Origin: Streptomyces sp. NBC_00510
GTDB lineage: Bacteria > Actinomycetota > Actinomycetes > Streptomycetales > Streptomycetaceae
DNA length: 64,000 nt
Direction: 5' to 3'
Assembly (NCBI GenBank): GCA_036013505.1
Contig: CP107851.1
Span: 8,542,001 to 8,606,000, forward strand
Shown: positions 36,407 through 44,965 of the stretch, one piece after another
Layout: each line of letters starts with the position of its first letter
Numbering within the stretch: the first letter of the stretch is position 1
Translations under genes and position numbers: made by a program
The notes under the pieces: model-generated
What the model was told of the DNA's origin: nothing
Seen by the model: only the letters and a program-made list of their open reading frames with translations
Database searches by the model: none

Positions 36407-38053
36407 ATGCAGCCTTCCGCATCACCGTCTCCGTCCGGACACTCCGCCGAACTGCGTGACGCCGTACGCCGCTTGGACAGACGCCGCTTCCTGACCGTCA
36501 CCGGGGCGGCGGCGACGCTGGCCTTCGCCGCGAACATCCCGCTCGGCGGCACCGCCGCGGCGGCCGAGGCGAGCGCCGTGCAGATCACCGAGAACCCCTT
36601 CACGCTGGGCGTGGCCTCGGGCGACCCGATGCCCGATTCGGTACTCCTGTGGACCCGGCTCGCCCCCCGCCCCTACGAGACCGGGAGCGGCCTGCCCCAG
36701 AAGCGTTTCAAGGTCCGCTGGGAACTCGCCCACGACGAGCGCTTCACCCGCGTCACCAAGCGCGGCACCGTCGACGCGCACCCGGAGTACAACCACGCCG
36801 TGCACGTCGAGGTGGGCGGCCTGGACGCCGACCGCGTCCTCTACTACCGGTTCCGCGTGGGCCAGTGGGTCAGCCCCGTGGGCCGTACCCGCACCGCCCC
36901 GTCGAAGGGCGCCCGGCTCACCGAGCTGCGCCTCGCGGCGGTGTCCTGCCAGGCCTACCACGACGGCTACTTCACCGCCTACCGCCACCTCGCCGACGAG
37001 GACCTCGACGCGGTCTTCCACCTCGGCGACTACCTCTACGAGTACGCGGTCACCGCGACCGGGGGCGCCCGTGCGTACACCGACCGCGTCCTGCCCGAGA
37101 TCTTCAACCGCGAGACCCTCACGCTGGACGACTACCGGCTCCGGTACGCCCTCTACAAGTCCGACCCCGACCTGATGGCGGCCCACGCGGCCCACGCCTT
37201 CGTCGTCACCTGGGACGACCACGAGACCGAGAACAATTACGCGGACGGCACCCCCGAGAACGACGTGCCCCCGGAGGAGTTCCTGCTGCGGCGGGCCTCC
37301 GCCTACCGCGCGTACTGGGAGAACCAGCCGCTGCGGCGCCGGCAGCTCCCGCACGGCCCCGACGCCCAGCTCTACCGGCGCCTGCAGTTCGGGCGGCTCG
37401 CCCAGTTCGACATCCTCGACACCCGCCAGTACCGCTCCGACCAGGCGTACGGCGACGGCTGGCAGGTCCCGGGCCCGGAGTCGCAGGACCCGGCCCGCAC
37501 CATGACCGGCGCCACCCAGGAGCGCTGGCTCGTCGACGGCTGGCGCACCTCGAAGGCGACCTGGAACGTCGTCCCCCAGCAGGTCACCTTCGCCCAGCGC
37601 AAGGACCGCACGACACCGGACTTCAAGGTCTCCATGGACTCCTGGGACGGCTACCCCGCCTCCCGGCAGCGCCTCCTCGACGGCTGGGAGTCCGCGGGCC
37701 GGGACAACCTCGTCGTCCTCACCGGCGACGTCCACGTCCACTACGGCTTCGACATCAAGAAGGACTTCGACGACCCGGCCTCGAAGACCCTCGGCACCGA
37801 GATCGTCACCAGCTCGATCACCAGCGGCAAGGACGGCTCCGACAAGCCGTCCAACTGGGCCACCTACATGCAGGCCAACCCGCACCTGAAGTTCTACAAC
37901 GGCCGCCGCGGCTACGCCGTGGTCACCCTCGGCAAGGACGCGGCGCGCGCCGACTTCAAGACGGTGTCCGCGGTGACCACGCCCGGCGCCCCCATCACCA
38001 CGGCCGCCTCCTTCGTCACCGAGGCCGGCGACCCGGGGCTCAAGCCGGCCTGA
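36407..38053 (+). CDS. phoD: Tat-exported alkaline phosphatase D family protein
   Basis: 548-residue secreted phosphodiesterase/phosphatase of the PhoD family, which releases phosphate from phosphodiesters including teichoic acids. The N-terminus has a Tat signal (RRLDRRRFLTVTGAAATLAF, AAA cleavage region near residue 45). Family motifs are LGVASGDPMPDSVLLWTRL, AVSCQAYHDGYFTAY, FHLGDYLYEY, WDDHETENNY, FDILDTRQYRSD and VVLTGDVHVHYGFD, which hold the metal-binding Asp/Cys/His residues. In Streptomyces phoD belongs to the Pho regulon; no clear box is seen here. The ATG at 36407 is the start that gives the Tat motif; its ribosome site is weak. Confidence 0.93.
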   Translation: MQPSASPSPSGHSAELRDAVRRLDRRRFLTVTGAAATLAFAANIPLGGTAAAAEASAVQITENPFTLGVASGDPMPDSVLLWTRLAPRPYETGSGLPQKRFKVRWELAHDERFTRVTKRGTVDAHPEYNHAVHVEVGGLDADRVLYYRFRVGQWVSPVGRTRTAPSKGARLTELRLAAVSCQAYHDGYFTAYRHLADEDLDAVFHLGDYLYEYAVTATGGARAYTDRVLPEIFNRETLTLDDYRLRYALYKSDPDLMAAHAAHAFVVTWDDHETENNYADGTPENDVPPEEFLLRRASAYRAYWENQPLRRRQLPHGPDAQLYRRLQFGRLAQFDILDTRQYRSDQAYGDGWQVPGPESQDPARTMTGATQERWLVDGWRTSKATWNVVPQQVTFAQRKDRTTPDFKVSMDSWDGYPASRQRLLDGWESAGRDNLVVLTGDVHVHYGFDIKKDFDDPASKTLGTEIVTSSITSGKDGSDKPSNWATYMQANPHLKFYNGRRGYAVVTLGKDAARADFKTVSAVTTPGAPITTAASFVTEAGDPGLKPA

Positions 38054-38078
38054 TCCACTGACAGGCCGTCGCAGGCAG

Positions 38079-38109
38079 CGGGACCCCGGGGACGTTCCCC
38101 GGGGTCCCG
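38079..38109 (+). terminator. Strong hairpin after phoD
   Basis: Perfect 14-bp stem (left arm CGGGACCCCGGGGA) with a CGT loop, 26 bases after the phoD stop. Confidence 0.8.
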
Positions 38110-38241
38110 TGCCCTTCGGCCGGCCACCAGCGTGCGGAAAAGTGACGGCATGACGCTGACGTGCGAAGATCCGGCGTCAGGATTCGACCAACCGGGCCGA
38201 TCGAGCGTTCGCCGGTGGTCGACGCGTCAAGGGAAGAGCGC

Positions 38242-38865
38242 ATGCGGACCAGCACGATCAGCACCGGACGGACGGTCGCCGTCTCCATAGCGGCGATTCT
38301 CGCCACCGGATGCGGCGAAGGCGCCGGGACTTCCGCCCCGACCGCCGCTTCCGCCCCCACCGCGCCGTCCTCCCCGGATGCGGTGCCCTTCGGCCAGAAG
38401 ACCGTGCTGCGGGACCTACGGGAAGCCGTCGCGGCCGCCGGACTGACGGTGAGCACCGTGGAGGCCGGGTTGGGCGTGCCGCAGGAGAATCTCGTTCGTG
38501 CTGACACCGACAAGGAACGCAGGGCCGCCGCTCTCGTCACCCGGCTTACCCCCTGCGCCGTCTCCTGGTCGCCCCCGCAAGAACACTTCTCCCCGGATGG
38601 CGCCGGTCCGGCCGACACGCGGCGGCAACTGGGCGTCGTGCTGTCCGCCCTGGCACAGCGAGGCTGGAAGGAGACCAGGCCGTCGGAAGAGGCCCCGCTC
38701 GGCGACGACGGCACCTACTTCATGGCGTCGCACGAGAAGGAAGGCTGGTTCCTCAACGCCCGGCACGCCCAGGCGTCCGCCCTCGACCGCGTGACCGTCG
38801 TGGCCACGGAGGAGGCCTGCTTCGACCGGCTCACCGACGAGGAGAAGGCCCTGGTCGAGGACTAG
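38242..38865 (+). CDS. Small lipoprotein, function unknown
   Basis: 207-residue putative lipoprotein. The signal peptide STGRTVAVSIAAILATGCGE has a lipobox ending at Cys24, followed by a Ser/Thr/Ala/Pro linker. The mature part (LRDLREAVAAAGLTVSTVEA; ALVTRLTPCAVSW; DDGTYFMASHEKEGWFLNAR) matches no family I know. Two Cys residues in the mature part (in TPCAVSW and EEACFDRL) might form a disulfide. The ATG at 38242 has GGGAAGAGCGC upstream. Same direction as phoD but separated from it by a terminator. Confidence 0.72.
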   Translation: MRTSTISTGRTVAVSIAAILATGCGEGAGTSAPTAASAPTAPSSPDAVPFGQKTVLRDLREAVAAAGLTVSTVEAGLGVPQENLVRADTDKERRAAALVTRLTPCAVSWSPPQEHFSPDGAGPADTRRQLGVVLSALAQRGWKETRPSEEAPLGDDGTYFMASHEKEGWFLNARHAQASALDRVTVVATEEACFDRLTDEEKALVED

Positions 38866-38878
38866 GCCGTCTCTTCGG

Positions 38879-38971
38879 TCACCTCGCGCTCCAGAAGTGA
38901 ATGGCGGCGACGAGGAGCCCAGCGAGGTGGATGGTGGCGGTCTTGTCATAACTGGTGGCGAGGCCGCGCCA
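38879..38971 (-). mobile_element. IS5-family transposase C-terminal remnant
   Basis: The last ~30 codons of this frame read WRGLATSYDKTATIHLAGLL, then VAAIHFWSAR and TGA. This matches the conserved tail of Streptomyces IS5-family transposases (RGLATRYDKTATIYLAGL...WSAR). The catalytic domain is missing upstream and no terminal inverted repeats are seen. Confidence 0.75.
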
Positions 38972-39184
38972 GCGGCCACCTCGCCTGTGGGGTGGTCCGG
39001 AAGCACAACGCCTCGCCCCTGGCCCACTGAACAGACAGCGCCACAGGTAGACCGACGACCCGGCACCGGTGAGGAAGCCCCGTGGGGTCAAGCGCGGGGT
39101 CAGGTCGCCGCCGGGATAGAGGAGGCAGGCCCAGTCCAGGGCGTCTTCGGGTGAGCCGAAGGGCAGTCCGGTGGGCAGGTGGAC

Positions 39185-39769
39185 CTACGACGGCAGCCCG
39201 CTCAAAGCCGCCTGACCGGCATCGACCCGTGGCGCACGCAGGGCGAAGTCCGCCCGTTCACGCCACACGATGCCATCGAAGACCAGCAACTGGACCGAAC
39301 TGACGTGCGTTGTGACCGGCAGCCGACCCGCCAGATCGGCCTCAACGGCGTCCAACACACTCGCCTCCTGGCCATGCGCCACCGTCAGATGTGGAATGAC
39401 CTCGGCGAACCGGCCCCCATACGGCGGCGCCTCCGGCCACCGGTTAGCGACGGCCAGGGTGAGCGCCCGGAACTGATCGTCCGACTCCGGGGCGAGGTAA
39501 AGCACCCCGGGGAAGTGACCGCACCTCCGGAAATGAAGATCAAAAGCACTGTGGGATCCGAAGAGTTCACCCAGGACACCCAAGACCTGATCACCGACGC
39601 GGTCCTGGCTCAGAAACGGATAGAGCACCGACACATGCGCCGGGACCCCGGCCCCCACCGACGCGTCGAACCGCTCACGCCAACTGCCCACGACCGGCTC
39701 GGCCTCGGGCACCTTGACGATCAGCGCTGTCTCGCCCGCCCGATACTGACCCACGCCGTCTGCCGCCAT
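39185..39769 (-). CDS. 2H phosphoesterase / 2'-5' RNA ligase-like protein
   Basis: 194-residue protein of the 2H phosphoesterase superfamily, which hydrolyses cyclic phosphodiesters or ligates RNA ends. The two hallmark motifs are present: HVSVLYPF near residue 45 and HLTVAHG near residue 127 (H-x-S/T-x), about 80 residues apart as expected. The natural substrate is unknown. The ATG at 39769 has no strong ribosome site. After the stop, the same frame stays open to the IS5 remnant. Confidence 0.75.
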   Translation of the reverse strand: MAADGVGQYRAGETALIVKVPEAEPVVGSWRERFDASVGAGVPAHVSVLYPFLSQDRVGDQVLGVLGELFGSHSAFDLHFRRCGHFPGVLYLAPESDDQFRALTLAVANRWPEAPPYGGRFAEVIPHLTVAHGQEASVLDAVEADLAGRLPVTTHVSSVQLLVFDGIVWRERADFALRAPRVDAGQAALSGLPS

Positions 39770-40057
39770 GGCGACATGATGCCAGCCAGTCGACCCCCGT
39801 CAGCAAGATCACGACCTCCACGCCTTCTGCGGAGCTGCACTAGGCGGCCGTCGGCCCAAGTGAGCGGCTGACGGAGGCATGCTCGGCCGGTACTCCGTCC
39901 AGCTCCTGACCTGCCCGACGGCCTGCGCCCGCTACGCGACCCAGACGCCACCGACGAGGAATGACCGCTTCCTGGCCCGCCCTGCCGGATGGGAGGAACC
40001 TGCGGCTGGAGTACCAGCGGCCGACACGCGGTCCCTCTCGGAGTACGCCCCGGCGGG

Positions 40058-40747
40058 TCACTGCCCGATGGCCAGGCGGACGGCGGCGATCCGGCCGGCG
40101 GAGTCGAAGTCGATCTCGGCCGCGTTGCCGTCCGGGAGGGCGGCGACGACCTGGCGGTCGGTCTCCTGGCGCGGTACGCCGTGGTGATCGAGGTAGCCGG
40201 TCACGACCTGGCGGGGCGAGCGGCCGATGAGGCCCGCGCCCGTCATCAGCGTCCGGGGCAGGGCGACGGGGTCCAGGGCGGCGCGCGGGACCCGGGGGTC
40301 GTCGGGCAGGAAGTAGACACGCGTGCCGGGACCGGCCGCCACACCGATGTACCCGGGGGAGCGGGTCACGCCCATCCCGGCGAAGGCCAGGGTCTCCGCG
40401 GCGCGCCATGGGTCGGCGAAGCCGGACAGGTCGATCACCTCGGCGGTGAACTCGGCGATTCCGTGGGCGCGTCCAAAGCGCTCGGCCTCCTCGGCGAGGG
40501 CGACCACCGGGGTGCCCCGCAAGCCCGGGTTGGCCCAGCCCCACATCCACGACTGCTCTTCCGCGTCGTACGTACCCAACACGGCGACGCGCAGCTCGAG
40601 GCCGCCTTGACGGTAGACGCATGAGGGCAGGTCCGCGGTCCACGGCCCATCGGGCAGGAAGCCGGTTAGCGCCTCGAGTTGTTCGGCACCCCACGCCGCG
40701 TGGCGCTCCGCCTCGTACAGGAACGCGTCACTGAATTCCGTCGCCAT
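40058..40747 (-). CDS. DUF6882-like protein
   Basis: 229-residue soluble protein. The N-terminus has the pattern of DUF6882 (TEFSDAFLYEAERHAAWGAEQ; QSWMWGWANPGLRG; VIDLSGFADPWRAAETLAFAGM). Function is unknown; Trp-rich SWMWGWANP segments are a family hallmark. The ATG at 40747 has no obvious ribosome site. A perfect 17-bp hairpin lies 76 bases upstream in the spacer shared with the divergent TetR gene. The 288-base gap 39770-40057 to its left holds no recognised gene. Confidence 0.75.
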   Translation of the reverse strand: MATEFSDAFLYEAERHAAWGAEQLEALTGFLPDGPWTADLPSCVYRQGGLELRVAVLGTYDAEEQSWMWGWANPGLRGTPVVALAEEAERFGRAHGIAEFTAEVIDLSGFADPWRAAETLAFAGMGVTRSPGYIGVAAGPGTRVYFLPDDPRVPRAALDPVALPRTLMTGAGLIGRSPRQVVTGYLDHHGVPRQETDRQVVAALPDGNAAEIDFDSAGRIAAVRLAIGQ

Positions 40748-40822
40748 GATCCCGAACCCTACCCGGCGGCCCGTTCCCGCCGGATCGGCGTGGACGGATG
40801 CCCGCCCCGCGGGACCTCAGGA

Positions 40823-40860
40823 CCGGACGCCCGCCCCACCGCCGTGGGGCGGGCGTCCGG
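40823..40860. other. Perfect 17-bp GC hairpin in a divergent spacer
   Basis: Arms 40823-40839 and 40844-40860 pair without mismatch around a CGCC loop (left arm CCGGACGCCCGCCCCAC). It has the form of a terminator but lies upstream of both neighbouring genes (starts at 40747 and 41101), so its role is unclear. Confidence 0.65.
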
Positions 40861-41100
40861 CCGCTCCGCCGGGCTCGCACGCACTCTGCCTCGCGCGGAG
40901 CCCGGGGCGCGGGTTCCCCGTGCCGGGGTGCAGGCGGCCCGGGCACCGGCACAGACTTCCGGCCCCGGGTCAGCCTGCATACGGTGAGACCGGACAGCCG
41001 GCCGTCCTGTGACGCCCGACCGTGAACCTCGGGAAAGCCATGTCCACGATCGTGGATGTCCGTACGCGGTGGACCCCGGGGCACTCCGTATCCTGGCCGC

Positions 41101-41688
41101 ATGCATGACGACGACGGTGTCCAGCCGGCCGCCACCCGACGCAGGGACGCCGCCGCGACCAGGGCGGCGATCCTCCAGGCCGCCCGGCGACTCTTCGTCG
41201 AGCATGGCTACGACGGCGCGGGTGTGCGGGAGATCGCCGGCGCCGTGGGAGTGGATCCCCGGCTGATCGGTCGCTACTTCGGGTCCAAGGAGAAGCTCTT
41301 CGCGGAAGTCGTCGACCTGGCGTACCAGAAGTCGCTGATGATGACGCCCGAGCTGAACGCCGAGGCGGCCCGCGCGCTGCTCCTCGACTCCGATCAGTCC
41401 GCCGTGGAAGGGCTGCTGCTGACCCTGCGTTCCGCGGCCAACCCGCGGGCGGCGGAGATCATGCGGGACGTCATCGAACGGAACTACCAGCATGTCCTCG
41501 CAGGCGCCCTGCCCGGCGAGCGGACCGCCGGGCGCGCCGCACTCCTGGTCGCCATCTGCTCAGGCGTCCTGCTCACGCGCCTGATCCTCGGCAACACACA
41601 GCTCAACCAGCCGGAGACCGAGGACCTGATCCCCCTCCTCCACAAGGCGCTCGACGCCGTCGCCGTCGCACCCGAGTCCGGCCGCTGA
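41101..41688 (+). CDS. TetR/AcrR-family regulator
   Basis: 195-residue repressor. Residues ~18-62 form the HTH (TRAAILQAARRLFVEHGYDG, VREIAGAVGVDPRLIGRYFG, SKEKLFAEVVDLAY). The C-terminal domain contains the segment AALLVAICSGVLLTRLILG typical of the TetR_C_33-like actinobacterial group. The start at 41101 is chosen because the HTH then begins at the usual distance; the frame is open further upstream. Target genes are not evident: the neighbour on its left is DUF6882, on its right a convergent VOC gene. Confidence 0.88.
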   Translation: MHDDDGVQPAATRRRDAAATRAAILQAARRLFVEHGYDGAGVREIAGAVGVDPRLIGRYFGSKEKLFAEVVDLAYQKSLMMTPELNAEAARALLLDSDQSAVEGLLLTLRSAANPRAAEIMRDVIERNYQHVLAGALPGERTAGRAALLVAICSGVLLTRLILGNTQLNQPETEDLIPLLHKALDAVAVAPESGR

Positions 41689-41739
41689 ACGCGTCAGCGG
41701 CCACCTCGGGGCCGTCACCGGAGGACGCTCGGTCGAGGC

Positions 41740-42174
41740 TCAGTCGAGACAGAACTCGTTGCCCTCGACGTCCTGCATCACGATGCAGGACTCGTTGTCC
41801 TCATCGGCATGCAGCACCTTCACGCACACCGCGCCGAGCGCGACCAGGCGTGCGCATTCGGCCTCAAGCGTGGCCAGGCGCTCCTCGCCCACGAGTCCGG
41901 TGCCGACCCGCACGTCGAGATGCACCCGGTTCTTGACGACCTTCCCTTCGGGAACGCGCTGAAAGTACAGTCGCGGGCCCACACCTGAGGGATCGCTGCA
42001 GGCGAACCACGCACCCTGATCCTCGGGCGGCAGCGTGCGGTTGAAATCGTCCCAAGTGCTAAACCCCTCCGGTGGCGTCGGTGCCACGTATCCCAGCACC
42101 TCGCACCAAAAGCGGGCGACGCGCTCAGGTTCCGCGCAGTCGAAGGTGACTTGGATGTGCTTGATCGATGCCAT
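41740..42174 (-). CDS. VOC-family protein (glyoxalase-like)
   Basis: 144-residue VOC-fold protein: HIQVTFDCAEPERVARFWCE starts the first repeat; LYFQRVPEGKVVKNRVHLDV and CIVMQDVEGNEFCLD close the second. Sequences of this glyoxalase-like subfamily have the ERVARFW...EGNEFCL signature and unknown substrates. A divergent VOC gene of the same subfamily starts 162 bases away at 42337, so the pair may share a promoter region. Confidence 0.87.
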   Translation of the reverse strand: MASIKHIQVTFDCAEPERVARFWCEVLGYVAPTPPEGFSTWDDFNRTLPPEDQGAWFACSDPSGVGPRLYFQRVPEGKVVKNRVHLDVRVGTGLVGEERLATLEAECARLVALGAVCVKVLHADEDNESCIVMQDVEGNEFCLD

Positions 42175-42336
42175 CGGGCCACCGTAGCAGCGCCCACATC
42201 GGGCTCCACGGCTCCTTCCAGCCGGCCAGGGGGTTTCCTCCGGATCAAGCCCGTCTGATGTCCCTGTGCAAAAAGATCTCGGATCCGTCGGGCGGGCGAC
42301 CTACGCTGGGCCCCGTCCGCACTATCTGGGAGAAGC

Positions 42337-42732
42337 ATGACAAGCAGGTTCACCGAGTTGACCGTTGACTGCCACGATCCGGAGAGGCTCGCGGCCTTCT
42401 GGTGCGAGGTCCTGGACTTCAAGGTTGTCGACCGGAGCGAGGGCAAGGTCGAGATCGGCTCTTGGGTGCCGACAGTCGAGGATGTCCGGGCCCGCCAGAT
42501 GCCGCCCACCCTGGTGTTCATCCGTGTGCCCGAGGACAAGGCCGTCAAGAACCGGCTTCACCTCGACGTCAGCCCGATCGACGGCAGCACCGAGGACGAG
42601 GTGACCAGATTGCTCGCTCTCGGCGCCGTCAAGGTGGACGTGGGCCAGGGCCCAGACCGGAACTGGGTGGTCATGGCAGACCCCGAGGGCAACGAGTTCG
42701 ACGTCCTGCGCACCTTGGCACCGCAGTACTAG
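42337..42732 (+). CDS. VOC-family protein (glyoxalase-like)
   Basis: 131-residue VOC protein: FTELTVDCHDPERLAAFWCE, LVFIRVPEDKAVKNRLHLDV, WVVMADPEGNEFDVLRTL. Same subfamily as 41740-42174 and 59262-59645. GGGAGAAGC precedes the ATG. Its TAG stop overlaps, in a shared CTAG, the stop of the methyltransferase on the other strand. Confidence 0.88.
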   Translation: MTSRFTELTVDCHDPERLAAFWCEVLDFKVVDRSEGKVEIGSWVPTVEDVRARQMPPTLVFIRVPEDKAVKNRLHLDVSPIDGSTEDEVTRLLALGAVKVDVGQGPDRNWVVMADPEGNEFDVLRTLAPQY

Positions 42733-43517
42733 TCCGCTTGCAGGACGAAGAACAGGAAGCAGAGGAAGCGGGGCTGGGCCGCGATGGCCTCGGGGAACAG
42801 CTCACGGGCGGCGGGGTCGGGATCAGGCTCGCTGATGGCCGTGATCCGGAAGCCTGCCGTGGTGAACGCATCGGTCATCGCATGCAGCGGCCTGTGCCAA
42901 AGACGCATCAGGGCGGTCTGGCCGCCCAAGGTCCACTCGTCGGTCCAGGCGGTGGTGTCGAAATAGCCGTGCTCGGCCGCGCGGCCGGCCTCGCGGTGCA
43001 TGGTGGCGATGGCGAAGGGATGGTCGACGGATGCGATCAGCCGCCCGCCGGGCTTGAGCACGCGCCGCAGCTCGGCCAGCGCCGGCCCCCAGTCCTCCAG
43101 GTAGTGCAGCACCAGGGACGCGACGACGTCGTCGAACGTGTCGTCGGCGTAGGGAAGGGGACTGCCCAGGTCGGCCACCCGCAGGTCCGCACCCTCGCCG
43201 AGCCGACGCCGGGCCAGCTCCAGCATTCCGGAACTCGCGTCGAAGCCGCTCACGAGGGCGCCACGGTCACGCAGCGCCGCGGACAGGGCCCCGGCGCCGC
43301 AGCCGGCGTCGAGGATCCGCCGGCCGGCCACGTCCCCGGCGAGGGCCAGCATCGCGGGACGCTCGTAGTGGGCATTGATGAGGTTGGTTTCGTTCTCGCT
43401 CGTGTACGCCTCGGCGAAGCTGGTGTAGTCGTTGACCTTCGGCGGATCCACCGTCACGGCGGACGGCGAGGTGCGCCCGTCGTGGCTTGCGTGCCCTTGC
43501 TGCTCGTCAGAAGTCAT
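42729..43517 (-). CDS. SAM-dependent class I methyltransferase
   Basis: 262-residue methyltransferase of the UbiE/Methyltransf_11 type. RRILDAGCGAGALSAALRDRGALVSGFDAS forms motif I and the acidic end of beta-2, and ADDTFDDVVASLVLHYLEDW with LRRVLKPGGRLIASVDHPF forms motifs II and III. Substrate unknown. The ATG at 43517 begins the protein-like sequence; an upstream extension is Arg-rich and unlikely. The 3' end overlaps the stop of the convergent VOC gene by three bases. Confidence 0.88.
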   Translation of the reverse strand: MTSDEQQGHASHDGRTSPSAVTVDPPKVNDYTSFAEAYTSENETNLINAHYERPAMLALAGDVAGRRILDAGCGAGALSAALRDRGALVSGFDASSGMLELARRRLGEGADLRVADLGSPLPYADDTFDDVVASLVLHYLEDWGPALAELRRVLKPGGRLIASVDHPFAIATMHREAGRAAEHGYFDTTAWTDEWTLGGQTALMRLWHRPLHAMTDAFTTAGFRITAISEPDPDPAARELFPEAIAAQPRFLCFLFFVLQAD

Positions 43518-43694
43518 GGTGCGAGGGACGTCGGCCGCAACAGTTCGGTTCCTGGTCCGAGGTATGACGGCATGAGGTATGACGGGCATGACGGAGGCGT
43601 CGACGCCGCGTAGCCCTGTGATGCCGTGTACCTGCAGACCGGGATCGACGACCGAGCCCTCGTCCTGCGCCGAGCGACAGGTGCTGGCGGCCGG

Positions 43695-44713
43695 TCAGTG
43701 CCGCGCCGGCGGCGTGACGCCGTTGAACCAGTTGGTCGCGGTCATCGCGGAGGCCGCCTCCCGGTCCCCCGTGACGGTGAGGGCATCGAGGGTGGCGAAC
43801 TGCTCCGACGTCAGGGACAGCCCGGCGGCCGCGGCGTTCTCGGCCATGAACGCGACGCGGCGGGTACCCGGGATGGGGGTGACGTCCGGGGCCTTGGCCA
43901 GCAGCCAGGCGAGGGCCACCTGCCCCGGCGTCGCCTCGTGCTGCTCGGCGATGTCGCGAACCGCCTGGACCGTCCGCATGTTGCGGTCGAAATTCGCTTC
44001 CGAATACCAGGGCAGGCCGCGGCGGTGGTCGTTCTCCGCCAGACCGTCCCGTGAGGTGATGGTGCCGGTCAGCGCGCCGCGCGCCCGAACGGGCTGTACG
44101 GAACGACGCTGATGCCCAGTTCCCGGCACAGCGGCAGGATCTCGGATTCGATTCCGCGCTCCCACAGGGACCATTCCGTCTGCAGCGCCGTGATCGGGTG
44201 TACGGCCGCGGCGCGACGCAGGGTGTCCGGTGCGGCCTCGGAGAGGCCGAGATGCAGGACCTTTCCCTCGGCGACGAGTTCGGCCATCGCGCCGACGGTT
44301 TCCTCGATCGGCGTCCGGGGATCGACACGGTGCTGGTAGTAGAGGTCGATGTGGTCGGTGCCCAGCTTCTTGAGGGAGCGCTCGACGGCCTCGCGGATGT
44401 AGCCGCGGCTCCCGTCCATCCGCGCCTCCGCCCCGCCGAACGGACCCGAAACGATGCCGAACTTGGTGGCGAGCACGAGTTCGTCGCGGCGACCGGCGAT
44501 CGCCCGGCCGAGGGTCTCCTCGCTGTCCCCGTAGCCCTCGGCGGTGTCGAAGAGCGTGACGCCGATCTCGAGCGCGCGGTCGACGATCTCCCGAGCGGCC
44601 CGCTCGGGGTCGTAGCCGGACTGTCCGTAGGGGTTGGCGTAGCTCATGGCGCCGTAGCCGACGGCGCCGACGGCGAGTTTCGCGGGACCGAGGTGACGTA
44701 CAGGGATGGGCAT
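43695..44713 (-). pseudogene. Aldo/keto reductase with a frameshift
   Basis: The protein starts at 44713 ([20 protein letters not shown]) and has AKR features: [15 protein letters not shown] with the Asp and Tyr, LATKFG with the Lys, and [10 protein letters not shown] with the His. At about 44070-44088 the frame breaks. Reading on gives YSPFGRAAR and a stop, while another frame continues as [20 protein letters not shown] to VTPPARH and a stop at 43695. Comparison with the usual YSPLGRGALTG shows two extra bases in a GC-dinucleotide run on the minus strand. Either a real inactivating indel or an assembly error in a GC run. Product would be a NADPH-dependent reductase of the YakC/AKR13-like group. 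Confidence 0.75.
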
Positions 44714-44746
44714 GGCGAGGCCGGCGTTTCTGCCGCTGTGAGCAGT

Positions 44747-44797
44747 GAGGACGCGATGTCCTCGGGTGTGGACAAAGGTAAGTCCTCGCCTGAGGAC
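44747..44797. promoter_or_regulatory. Repeated GAGGAC/GTCCTC dyads upstream of the AKR
   Basis: GAGGAC-GCGAT-GTCCTC (44747-44763) and GTCCTC-GCCT-GAGGAC (44782-44797): four copies of one hexamer, 34-84 bases upstream of the AKR start. Likely an operator region; the regulator is unknown. Confidence 0.55.
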
Positions 44798-44906
44798 AAG
44801 CAAGTGCGGAGCATGCGGCAGCCGAGCCCGCGCCGCGCACGCTCCGCGATGTGACCCACCACTCCCGGCTCCTGGTTGCCCCCGGTGGAAGTCGCACATT
44901 AGGTTG

Positions 44907-44932
44907 TAGTAGATAGAACGTTCTATCTACTA
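44907..44932. promoter_or_regulatory. Perfect 26-bp palindrome, TetR operator
   Basis: A fully symmetric 26-base palindrome (left half TAGTAGATAGAAC) ends 33 bases before the hydrolase start at 44966. Its core TAGAACGTTCTA resembles TAGAA-N6-TTCTA at 46507-46522, directly upstream of the TetR gene at 45909-46496. Confidence 0.8.
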
Positions 44933-44965
44933 ACGTCCGTCGCCCGCATCATTGAAGGAGTAGCG

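Noticed and set aside
42729-42732. Overlap of VOC and methyltransferase genes as evidence of coupling
   Set aside because: The genes converge and merely share CTAG for both stops; there is no translational coupling between opposite strands.
44769-44799. MerR-type promoter upstream of the AKR gene
   Set aside because: TTGTCC is present on the minus strand, but the hexamer 19 bases on (TGTCCA) is a poor -10; only the dyads are reported.
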